Positions 48,227 to 55,785 of a DNA stretch of 64,000 bases are shown one piece after another. The notes under the pieces are model-generated. The model was given only the letters and a program-made list of their open reading frames with translations, was not told the DNA's origin and ran no database searches. The position numbers and the translations under genes were made by a program. How positions within the stretch are numbered: the first letter of the stretch is position 1; every line of letters starts with the position of its first letter. The stretch covers positions 806,001-870,000 of the forward strand of contig OZ253672.1 in the NCBI GenBank assembly GCA_965263365.1. The letters are read 5' to 3'. The stretch comes from CANMUM01 sp965263365 (GTDB lineage Bacteria > Pseudomonadota > Alphaproteobacteria > Rhodobacterales > Rhodobacteraceae).

Positions 48227-49239
48227 ATGCCAAAATGGGTCGAAAATATGAAGTCACTGAAGATGAAACAAGCGGCGAGTGTGCTTGATATATGTCGCAG
48301 AACACTGACCGACGCCATTCGAAAATATCCATATTATGAAACTCGTGGTAGAAAAAAAGGTCTTTTACCCTGAATACATCGAGGAGCTTAGAAAATTATC
48401 GGAAGCAAGGCGATTTAGCAAAACGGAAAACGGTTTCATTTGATGTTGCTGCATTAAAATATGTTGAAGATGGTGGTGAGCTTAGGTTTGTAAAATCGGT
48501 CGCAAAGAAATTTGAGGGCAGGGCGGTTGGGTCGTTGACCAGCGCCGAAATTAGGGAGGTCGCTAGGAAGCAATATCCAATGGCATCAAGTGCAACGCGT
48601 AATCGGCAAGCAATCACACCAGCACAATCGATTATCAACTTTGCTGCTGATGAAGGTTGGTGCAATTATATTAGGTTTAAGCTCTTCTCAGAGATCAAGA
48701 AAAAGGCCAATCCAATAGATCGTGAAGAATTGGATCACTTGCGTTCCTACTGTAACCTACACTTGAGCGCACTTTTGCCTTACAATTTTCAAACTGCTAG
48801 CTGTAGTGAGAACTCGATTGCTGTTACCAAGGTCAATTTTGATAACGGTACAATTGAATATCCAACCACCAAAAACGGTGATCCATTTGTCGTTCATCTA
48901 TCCGAATAAATGTTAGAGATATTGAGCGAACTGCCTGCGCGCAATGGTCGTGTATTTGGATATAAAAGTAAAAGTTCAGTGCGAAAGGCGATGAAGCGAG
49001 CGACTGAAAAAGCAGGTTTGCCTTACCGAACCTTTCACGAACCCGGGCGGCACTCTTTTGCGACGCAGCTCGCAAAATTAAATTGGAACCCAAAGAAAAT
49101 CGCAGAAGCGGGTGGTTGGAAAACGAATGCGATTGTAAATGAAATCTATACAAATCTTGAAGATGCTGGGGAGGAAAATCGCGATCATTTCAATAAAATT
49201 GGCAAAAAAATGGCAAAGAAAAAACTGAAAAGAAAATAA
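48227..49239 (+). pseudogene. tyrosine integrase of the second element, broken by frameshifts and a stop
   Basis: Reading through frames: an N-terminal HTH (MPKWVENMKSLKMKQAASVL, DICRRTLTDAIRKYPY), then after a shift at an A7 run VFYPEYIEELRKLSEARRFS, and after another, the core-binding domain (SFDVAALKYVEDGGELRFVK, SLTSAEIREVARKQYP, SSATRNRQAITPAQSIINFA). A stop at 48907 precedes the C-terminal catalytic part (48910-49239) with FHEPGRHSFATQLAKLN, EAGGWKTNAI and the Tyr in NEIYTNLED. The region around the first catalytic Arg is scrambled. It was the integrase of this element, next to its att copy. Confidence 0.75.
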
Positions 49240-49278
49240 CACTATGAACACATTGAATAAATATAAGAATACTATCCC

Positions 49279-49326
49279 CTTGGTATGAGAGAGGTCGGAA
49301 GTTGAATTCTTCTCTGCAGCACCATT
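49279..49326 (+). repeat. degenerate third att copy of tRNA-Thr 3' end
   Basis: 48 bp matching attL/attR with 4 mismatches, all in the anticodon and T-loop portions. It sits 39 bp after the broken integrase and marks the right border of the second element. Confidence 0.85.
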
Positions 49327-49413
49327 CAAGTATTTGTTATTTTTAAATTTTGCGTATATTTAATCGATGCAAAAGAAGCGTTTAAAACTTTATTGAGCTA
49401 ATCTCGATTCCAT

Positions 49414-49665
49414 TTAGTACATAAAGCCCCAAATTTCATCTAATTTGCGCTCTCCAAATTCTCGTGCTTCATCTAAATCAAGAAAATAATCAACGCTCGG
49501 TCTTGACCGCCATTCGCCATCTTCAAAGGATTGTTTGTCGCGATCCCAATAATATGTTTGAATTTCAACACCGAGACTAGGGTCATCATCAAATCCGATT
49601 ATAACCGCTCGATATTTCATTCCTCTTGGACCAGTTCTCTCACCAATAATTTCAGCAATTTTCAT
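49414..49665 (-). CDS. small hypothetical protein
   Basis: 83 residues, MKIAEIIGERTGPRGMKYRA to KLDEIWGFMY. Beta-rich first half (YRAVIIGFDDDPSLGVEIQT), acidic second half with SVDYFLDLDEAREFGERKLD. It lies just outside the element border, on the core side, with AAGAG before the ATG. I do not recognise a family. No signal or membrane segment. Confidence 0.55.
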   Translation of the reverse strand: MKIAEIIGERTGPRGMKYRAVIIGFDDDPSLGVEIQTYYWDRDKQSFEDGEWRSRPSVDYFLDLDEAREFGERKLDEIWGFMY

Positions 49666-49789
49666 TTCAAACTCTTAACTTTCTGATTTGGGTGTAAACC
49701 CTAAATTCAAAACCATTATCGCATTCGCCAAAAACCTACAAACGAAACCAAAAAGAAACAGGAAGAAAGTCACAAGCTATTGAAAACAT

Positions 49790-49863
49790 TGGAGGCGAGT
49801 ACCGGAATCGAACCGGTGTACACGGATTTGCAATCCGCTGCGTCACCACTCCGCCAACTCGCC
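49790..49863 (-). tRNA. tRNA-Cys (anticodon GCA)
   Basis: On the minus strand GGCGAGT pairs with ACTCGCC, the anticodon loop is TTGCAAA (anticodon GCA), the T arm is CCGGTTCGATTCCGG, and CCA is encoded at the 3' end (complement of 49790-49792). Confidence 0.95.
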
Positions 49864-49950
49864 TAAATAGTTGATTTCATTAGTGATTGAAAGACTTTAT
49901 AACGTAGTGGCAGATAACATTCAAGCTGATTTTCGAGTTCGTCACAACTT

Positions 49951-50040
49951 TTATCTATAATTTTCTTGAAACGCAGAATTTTATCTATAATTTTCTTGAA
50001 ACGCAGAATTTTATCTATAATTTTCTTGAAACGCAGAATT
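49951..50040. repeat. three perfect 30-bp tandem repeats
   Basis: Unit starts TTATCTATAA, continues TTTTCTTGAA and ends ACGCAGAATT; three exact copies at 49951, 49981 and 50011, plus a few bases of a partial copy before. It lies in the 270-bp gap between tRNA-Cys and pcm, where the pcm promoter must be. The identity of the copies indicates recent expansion or slippage. Confidence 0.95.
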
Positions 50041-50133
50041 AAAAAATAATTTCATACTCCTTTTGTTTCACATTGCATAATGCTGACTTAACGATTATCT
50101 AAAAATACAATAAAATGAAGAGACCGAACCGAT

Positions 50134-50787
50134 ATGACACCGCGAAAAGCCAGAACACAAATGGTTGATACTCAGATTAGACCAGCTGATGTGACTGATT
50201 ATGCGGTTTTAAATGCGTTTTCGAGCATTCCGAAAGAATTTTATGTCCCCAAAGATCAGGCCCAAATCGCTTATGCAGAAGTTGAAATTGATATGGGTTA
50301 TCACCGGAAAATGATGACACCGCGTGCGTTTGCTAAGCTTGTTCAACTTGCCGACATTCAGAATGAAGATGACGTGTTAGTTGTTGGTGCAGGCCTCGGA
50401 TATGAGACTGCGATCCTCGCTGAGGTCGCTAGACTGGTGATTGCAATTGAAGAAAATAAGAATTTCGTAAAATTAGCAACCCAGAATTTGGCTGAACAAT
50501 CTGTTGTGAACGCGGTTGTAAAATATGAAAAATTCAAAGCCGGGTTTGCGGGGTCAGCGCCCTATGATGTTGTGATCTTTTTAGGTGCAATTGACAAATT
50601 GCCAAAGGCTTACTTTGATCAAATTAAAGAAGGGGGACGGGGAGTTGCTTATTTAAATGAGAATGGCGTTTTCAATGCAACGACCTTTGAAAGACAGCAA
50701 AATTCGATTGTAAGCACTTTTGAATTTACTGAAAGTGTGCCTCATTTGATTAAAGTTGAAGCTAAGGATTGTTTTAATTTTTATTAA
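50134..50787 (+). CDS. pcm: protein-L-isoaspartate O-methyltransferase family protein
   Basis: 217 residues. Methyltransferase fold with PRKARTQMVDTQIRPADVTD at the N-terminus, then MGYHRKMMTPRAFAKLVQLA, the SAM-binding loop VLVVGAGLGYETAILAEVAR (about 84-103), acidic IEENKNF and PYDVVIFLGAIDKLP. This is the alphaproteobacterial Pcm-like branch usually found next to tolC; repair of isoaspartate has not been shown for this branch. tolC starts 34 nt downstream, so an operon is likely. Confidence 0.85.
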   Translation: MTPRKARTQMVDTQIRPADVTDYAVLNAFSSIPKEFYVPKDQAQIAYAEVEIDMGYHRKMMTPRAFAKLVQLADIQNEDDVLVVGAGLGYETAILAEVARLVIAIEENKNFVKLATQNLAEQSVVNAVVKYEKFKAGFAGSAPYDVVIFLGAIDKLPKAYFDQIKEGGRGVAYLNENGVFNATTFERQQNSIVSTFEFTESVPHLIKVEAKDCFNFY

Positions 50788-50821
50788 TTTATTCTTTGTG
50801 AATGTGAGTTAGGGTTACGAA

Positions 50822-52222
50822 ATGAGTGCTTTACTGAAATGTAAATTGAGCCATGTGTTCTTTTTGATTATATTTTTCTTGATCACTTTTAGTGCAAATG
50901 CGGAAAATTTATCGCAAGCTCTAAGGTGGGCATATGATTTTAATCCACAACTGGCCGCTCAACGTGCATCTGTCAAACAAAGTGTTGAAAACATTGAGTT
51001 GGCCAAATCGGGAAAACGTCCATCTGTTTCATTCAATTCAAGTTTGTCACATAGCAATGCGACAGATAGTTTTAATCCAATTACCTCTCAAACCAGCGAT
51101 AATGTCAGCAATACATTAACTGCATCACTAGTTGCATCGCTACTAATATATGACGGCGGGCGTTCAAATTATGCGATTGAGGCCGCGAAATCGGCCGTAC
51201 AGGCCGCTGAGTATGATTTGCTCACACTTGAACAACAAGTGTTTTTACAAACCATTAACGCTTATATTGATGTCTTAGCGGCGCAAGAGGCCTTGACCCT
51301 TCAAAATGGGTTTCTAACTTTAAGTCAAAATCAACGCACTTCTGCCCAAATCTCTTTTGATGAAGGGGCTCTTTCACAAATTGATCTTTCAACGGCACAA
51401 GCGCAAGTCGCCAGCGCCGACGCACAGGTTGCGTTTGCACAGGCAAATTTAGACAGCGCGAAAGAAAATTTTCGTGCGTTAACAGGGCGTTTGCCCGGTT
51501 CGCTTACGCCACTTTCAGCGCCAAGAATTCCAAATTCTGAACAGGCTGCTGTTGAATTGGGTTTGCAAAATACGCCAACTCTAAAGGCGGCAATTGAACT
51601 AGAACGTTCCGCACAATTTGATCTTCGTCGTGCGCAAAATGCACGACTACCAGAAATCACAGCCAGCGCTTCCGCTTCTGCATCGCGCGATTTGGATCGC
51701 AATCAAAATTCGCAACAAGGAACTGTGGGACTAGATCTGAGTTTACCAATATATCAAGGTGGCCAAATTAGTGCACTCCAGCGTCAAGCGGAGGCTTTGC
51801 TTGAATTGCGCGCAGCAAATACGACTCAAGCTCGCGTATCTGTTGAACAAAACATTCGAATTGCGTGGGCCAATTTCGTAGCGTCGCAATCAGCTTATAA
51901 AGCCAACACAGAGGCGGTTTCCGCTCAAGAGCGCGCAAATGAAGCTTCTCGAATTGAGTTTGAGCTTGGGGGATCAAGTCTTATTGATCGTTTGAGCATT
52001 GAGCAAGATTACTTGGCCGCACGAAATAGCGCTGCGACAGCTCGCTTTAATGTGTTGAGAGCACAATATAATATTCTTGCTTTAATGGGACAAATTCAAT
52101 CTTCTCGCCAAGAACCCCAGTTAAATACATCTTATGAAAGCATCATTGTTGAATCTGAAGTGCCTCCGAGCGAAGAAGCTCAAGCCGTTGAGAACATTAA
52201 AGACAGATGGAGTCGCGACTAG
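50822..52222 (+). CDS. tolC: TolC family outer membrane efflux/secretion channel
   Basis: 466 residues. Sec signal peptide about 1-27 (FFLIIFFLITFSANA), then two TolC repeats with long coiled-coil helices, e.g. NLSQALRWAYDFNPQLAAQR, IELAKSGKRPSVSFNSSLSH, and in the second half AAIELERSAQFDLRRAQNAR, LPEITASASASASRD. Length and duplicated structure match TolC, the trimeric exit duct for type I secretion and RND pumps. The C-terminal tail (VESEVPPSEEAQAVENIKDR) is acidic. Confidence 0.92.
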   Translation: MSALLKCKLSHVFFLIIFFLITFSANAENLSQALRWAYDFNPQLAAQRASVKQSVENIELAKSGKRPSVSFNSSLSHSNATDSFNPITSQTSDNVSNTLTASLVASLLIYDGGRSNYAIEAAKSAVQAAEYDLLTLEQQVFLQTINAYIDVLAAQEALTLQNGFLTLSQNQRTSAQISFDEGALSQIDLSTAQAQVASADAQVAFAQANLDSAKENFRALTGRLPGSLTPLSAPRIPNSEQAAVELGLQNTPTLKAAIELERSAQFDLRRAQNARLPEITASASASASRDLDRNQNSQQGTVGLDLSLPIYQGGQISALQRQAEALLELRAANTTQARVSVEQNIRIAWANFVASQSAYKANTEAVSAQERANEASRIEFELGGSSLIDRLSIEQDYLAARNSAATARFNVLRAQYNILALMGQIQSSRQEPQLNTSYESIIVESEVPPSEEAQAVENIKDRWSRD

Positions 52223-53007
52223 GCATTAGAGTTTAAGTGCATTATAGATAAAAAATACTCACTGTTTTAAAGTGAACACTCTACTCATCTAAAATATTGA
52301 TATTATTTTGTTGGATCGTTTGGGAGCACATTTTGCTATATTTGTGAACTTTGTTTTCTTAGGTATAAAAGTCATTAAAATAGATTTTGGTGGGCCATAC
52401 TAAATAGAAGATATAAATGGAGAAATAACCAAATTGGACTGCCGTTTTGAGCGGTTTAAGTCAACCGCGCCCCAAAAAAATCAATTTTAATCAAATTCAC
52501 TTTAATTAAGGAAAGTTGGTTTCAAAAGTCAACAAGTTCAAGAATGTACTTCCTTTGTGAATTGGAGTTTTTAGAATCTGAATTCTAAGAAAATGCGACA
52601 AGCTATCTGAGGCAAGATGTGCTTGAATCGGTGTGCAATTTAATGGTTGACGTTTTTTTTGTGTTTTATTTGGAATTGGCAACAACGCGCATTTTTGAGT
52701 GAGTAAATTAATTTGCAAAAAATAGGGTGCTTTTAAGCGGAATTGTAGTTGACGTGATTTCCCAAATAAAACGCCTCAACGTTCTCACTGGCCTCGTGAA
52801 TAGTTTCCAACTCAAATTCAAAAAGTGCGAATGGCGCTGGTATTACCATTTTAATAACTTATAGAGGGAAATTAGTGAGATGATAGAATCGCCCTCAACC
52901 TACTTGCAATTTCGACACAGCATCGAAACTTTGGCTTTGTTCATTTTTAGAGCTTGCACAGGATCTCATTGATTGATTTAATTCTTGAGCGATAGAGGCG
53001 GATTCAA
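52223..53007. other. 785-bp stretch without a supported gene
   Basis: AT-rich, with scattered stop codons in all frames. The only sizeable ORF (52506-52718, minus, 70 residues) shows no coding character. No terminator hairpin, tRNA or mobile-element end was found. It may be decayed sequence; the valS or DUF2497 genes that often follow tolC in relatives are not here. Confidence 0.6.
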
Positions 53008-53802
53008 ATGAGAGAAGTAACTCAGCGTTTTCAAAAGTTTATAAATTTTCAACCGGAATTGTCGAAAATTGCTAATAGGTATTTTAGATCCGATCAAATT
53101 GATATTGTAAATAAGGCGGGTCTCAATGGATTTGATCCTGTAACCAAAGCCGATAAAGAAATAGAGTCTATTTTCCGAAACTGGGTTTCAACAGAATTTC
53201 CTGATGATTCTGTGATCGGAGAAGAAATGCAAAATGATGTGCGTGATTCAGAGTTTCAATGGATTATTGACCCCATTGATGGAACACGGGCTTTTGTTAT
53301 AGGGGCGCCCAGTTTTACCACGTTGCTTGCACTTAAACAAAACGGGAAAAGTCAATTTGGAATTATTTCACAACCCTATTTGGAAGAAGTCTTTATAGGT
53401 TTAAATGATCAAGCGTTTTTGCAAAGAGGCTCTATTAAGAAAGCCATTAGGGTATCGACTTGTACTCAATTGAACCAAGCGCGCCTTGCCACAACATTTC
53501 CGGAAATTGGAACACTTGATGAACGGCGAAGGTTCCTTAATCTTGAGAGACATGTACAGTTAACTCGATACGGTCTTGATGGCTATGGTTATGCGATGCT
53601 TGCCGCAGGACATATTGATTTAATCGTGGAATCTGGATTAAAACCCTTTGATTATGAAGCTCCCAAGACAGTTATTGAAGCGGCAGGCGGATATTTTGGT
53701 GGCTGGGAAGGCAATGAAGTTAGTGAAAAAGGGCAGGTTGTGGCAGCAGCAAGCCTTGAACTTTTTGAACAAGCGATTGAAAAACTCAATCAAACTGACT
53801 AA
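53008..53802 (+). CDS. hisN: inositol monophosphatase family, probable histidinol-phosphatase HisN
   Basis: 264 residues. The metal-binding motifs of the family are complete: DPVTKADKEIE, VIGEEMQND (Glu), WIIDPIDGTRAFV (DPxDGT) and GYGYAMLAAGHIDLIVESGLKPFDYEAP with the last Asp. The pattern RAFVIGAPSFTTLLAL and GLKPFDY is typical of HisN-type phosphatases of alphaproteobacteria, which make L-histidinol. AGAGGCGG precedes the ATG. The last 17 bases overlap the convergent hydrolase gene. Confidence 0.82.
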   Translation: MREVTQRFQKFINFQPELSKIANRYFRSDQIDIVNKAGLNGFDPVTKADKEIESIFRNWVSTEFPDDSVIGEEMQNDVRDSEFQWIIDPIDGTRAFVIGAPSFTTLLALKQNGKSQFGIISQPYLEEVFIGLNDQAFLQRGSIKKAIRVSTCTQLNQARLATTFPEIGTLDERRRFLNLERHVQLTRYGLDGYGYAMLAAGHIDLIVESGLKPFDYEAPKTVIEAAGGYFGGWEGNEVSEKGQVVAAASLELFEQAIEKLNQTD

Positions 53803-54709
53803 GAAACATGTCGATATGTTTCCAGAAATACGCTTGTATTTCCGGCGTTTCACAAAAAATTTCATGTTTTGCGCCTTCAATTTCAACAAGTCTAAAATTT
53901 TCTTGCAATTTGCAAATTTTTCGAATGGATGCGGGAGCAACTACCTTTTCTTCGCTGCCTAAGCCAACAAGTGCTGGAATTTTAATTGTTTTATAACTCG
54001 GAAATCTTGACATCTGCTCGAACGCAAAATTAAGCCAAGCATAAGTGGGGCCTCCGAGTTCAAGCTCTGGGTAATTTTGAAGACGCTCTCTATTGAGATT
54101 CCATTGCGTTTCATCGCTGGTTAGTAAATTTCCTTTAAATTCTTCGTAAAGTTCATAGGCGATTTCTTTAGTGCCAATCGCAACATTCATTTCTTTGCCT
54201 AATGCATACATGGTTTTTAGAATTGGCGAAGAAAGCAATTGCATAAATCTTCCCAGTTCTATCCCCCACATTGGCGCAGAAAATATAACTGCACGAATAT
54301 TTTTATTTTCCTTGATATAACGCAGAGCGATTGCACCGCCCATGGAATGGGCAAGAATAAAATGCGGTCCAGGTAAATGTGCATAATGCGATATCACTGC
54401 GCTACTATCACTTTGATAATCCGCAAAGTCCTCAATATAACCTCGCTTGGGGAATTCTGTGTTGCGCGTTGATAGGCCTTGTCCTCGCCAATCATGAACA
54501 GTCACATTAAACTTTCTGGTAACGAGGTTTTGAATAGTGGCTGCATATTTTTCAATATACTCGGTTCTTCCGGTAAAAATGTGAACCGTTCCTCGGGTTC
54601 CTTTTTCCCAGCTTGCGGCACGGATTTGAACAAGGGGAGTTACCTTGATCATTTCAACCTTGGCTTGGTTGAATATTGGGTCAGAACCGAGCAGCCGCAA
54701 CAAAGCCAT
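53786..54709 (-). CDS. alpha/beta hydrolase, lysophospholipase-type
   Basis: 307 residues. Nucleophile elbow ILAHSMGGAIALRY (about 125-138), oxyanion-region HDWRGQGLSTRNTEFPKRGY, the acid after VGLGSEEKVVAPASIRKI and the catalytic His in IEGAKHEIFCETPEIQAY. This is the Serine aminopeptidase S33/PldB type. Substrate unknown; a membrane lysophospholipid is likely. No signal peptide. It ends overlapping hisN and follows the SCP2 gene by 3 nt. Confidence 0.85.
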   Translation of the reverse strand: MALLRLLGSDPIFNQAKVEMIKVTPLVQIRAASWEKGTRGTVHIFTGRTEYIEKYAATIQNLVTRKFNVTVHDWRGQGLSTRNTEFPKRGYIEDFADYQSDSSAVISHYAHLPGPHFILAHSMGGAIALRYIKENKNIRAVIFSAPMWGIELGRFMQLLSSPILKTMYALGKEMNVAIGTKEIAYELYEEFKGNLLTSDETQWNLNRERLQNYPELELGGPTYAWLNFAFEQMSRFPSYKTIKIPALVGLGSEEKVVAPASIRKICKLQENFRLVEIEGAKHEIFCETPEIQAYFWKHIDMFLSQFD

Positions 54710-54712
54710 TTT

Positions 54713-55003
54713 TTAACCTAAAATGGATCCGAGCTGCATGGCAAGACCCATGTCACCTTCAATTTTAAGGCGCCCACCCATAAATGCGCTTGCACCACTC
54801 GTTTCACCACTCAGAATTTCTTCGAATACTTCGGCTGTGCCAATTAACGTCACATCGGCTTCCGCGTCTTCGATCGCGACTTGACCATCATTTATCGTCA
54901 GCGCGCCTTCGTCTTCGATCACGAATTTTACACTATTTGACAAGCTCGCTGAATCAACTTTTTCTTGAAGAATTCCGCACACTTTTTCTAAGAAATCAGA
55001 CAT
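54713..55003 (-). CDS. SCP2 sterol-binding domain protein
   Basis: 96 residues covering one SCP2 domain: VKFVIEDEGALTINDGQVAI, EDAEADVTLIGTAEVFEEIL, and ASAFMGGRLKIEGDMGLAMQ with the conserved hydrophobic cavity. SCP2 proteins carry lipids such as fatty acyl groups. It is followed after 3 nt by the lysophospholipase-type gene, suggesting joint lipid metabolism. Confidence 0.9.
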   Translation of the reverse strand: MSDFLEKVCGILQEKVDSASLSNSVKFVIEDEGALTINDGQVAIEDAEADVTLIGTAEVFEEILSGETSGASAFMGGRLKIEGDMGLAMQLGSILG

Positions 55004-55115
55004 TTTTATCTCCTATATATTTAGTCTCTTCTAAATATCTTAATAATATCAGAACAAAGCAATGAAAATAATTCAAAAATTAGCTTACGTGACGTAATAT
55101 TCAAAAAAATCTGAA

Positions 55116-55448
55116 CTACCCGCCAGGATTTTCAGAAAAATATTTCTCGAGTTTTCCTGTTTCCCCATCACGCTCTTCTGCCTTTGGTAGCGGGTCTTTG
55201 CGTTCTAAAATGACGGGCCAAATCTCTGAATATTTTCGATTAAACGCAACCCATTCTTCCGTATCTGGCTCCGTATCGGGACGAATAGCATCTGCAGGGC
55301 ATTCAGGCTCACAAACACCACAATCAATACACTCATCTGGGTGAATCACTAGCATGTTTTCACCTTCATAAAAGCAATCAACAGGGCAGACTTCAACACA
55401 GTCTGTGTATTTGCAAGCAATGCAGTTGTCGTTAACTATATAAGTCAT
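55116..55448 (-). CDS. fdxA: ferredoxin FdxA (3Fe-4S / 4Fe-4S)
   Basis: 110 residues. Cluster-binding motifs CIACKYTDCVEVCPVDCFYE and CIDCGVCEPECPADAIRPDT give the ligands for a 7Fe ferredoxin, followed by the standard FdxA C-terminal extension (NRKYSEIWPVILERKDPLP). It carries electrons in the cytoplasm. GAGGAC precedes the ATG. It lies last in the helicase-S4-fdxA series; CarD, often next, is absent. Confidence 0.93.
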   Translation of the reverse strand: MTYIVNDNCIACKYTDCVEVCPVDCFYEGENMLVIHPDECIDCGVCEPECPADAIRPDTEPDTEEWVAFNRKYSEIWPVILERKDPLPKAEERDGETGKLEKYFSENPGG

Positions 55449-55474
55449 ATTTTTGTCCTCAGCTTAGAGTGCAT

Positions 55475-55774
55475 TTAAGCGCCAAATAGTTGTTGATCAA
55501 GTCTAAATTCATCTAAAATTTCATATAACGCTTGCGCGATTTGCGCGGAAGGGCGTTTTGAAGTTAGCCCAAGAATGCGTATGGTAACAATGCGAACCCC
55601 AAATTTAAATACGATCACATCTCCAAGGTGAATCTTTTTAGAAGCTTTCATGACTTTGATACCATTCACTTTTATGCGACCTTTTTGAACTTGAGCGGCG
55701 GCGAGGGCGCGGGTTTTGAAAAAACGCAACGTATAAAGCGTAAGGTCGATTCTTTGCTCAGTTATTTCTGACAA
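55475..55774 (-). CDS. S4-domain RNA-binding protein (Hsp15-like)
   Basis: 99 residues: RIDLTLYTLRFFKTRALAAA, then QVQKGRIKVNGIKVMKASKK, IHLGDVIVFKFG, the S4 fold. Alphaproteobacterial Hsp15-like proteins bind stalled ribosomal 50S-tRNA complexes; the role here is inferred. It starts 11 nt after the helicase stop, so it is co-transcribed with it. Confidence 0.85.
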   Translation of the reverse strand: MSEITEQRIDLTLYTLRFFKTRALAAAQVQKGRIKVNGIKVMKASKKIHLGDVIVFKFGVRIVTIRILGLTSKRPSAQIAQALYEILDEFRLDQQLFGA

Positions 55775-55785
55775 TAAAAAAGACT

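Larger units (their letters stand above)
38007..49326. mobile_element. older, decaying integrative element in tandem behind the prophage
   Basis: It lies between attR (37955-38006) and a third tRNA-Thr-derived att copy at 49279-49326 with 4 mismatches. A broken tyrosine integrase (48227-49239) ends 39 bp before that copy, the same layout as in the phage. The element also contains a broken MobV-like relaxase, hipB/hipA remains, IS66 and IS1595 fragments, and an intact frc-type sugar importer. The simplest history is that this element inserted first, then the phage used the same tRNA. Confidence 0.75.

Noticed and set aside
49279..49326. Possible tRNA-Thr at the third att copy
   Set aside because: It lacks the 5' half and carries changes in the anticodon-stem and T-loop positions.
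49951..50040. CRISPR array
   Set aside because: The three copies are directly adjacent with no spacers, so this is a plain tandem repeat.
52506..52718. 70-residue minus-strand ORF in the tolC-hisN gap
   Set aside because: No ribosome-binding site or coding character; no motif.
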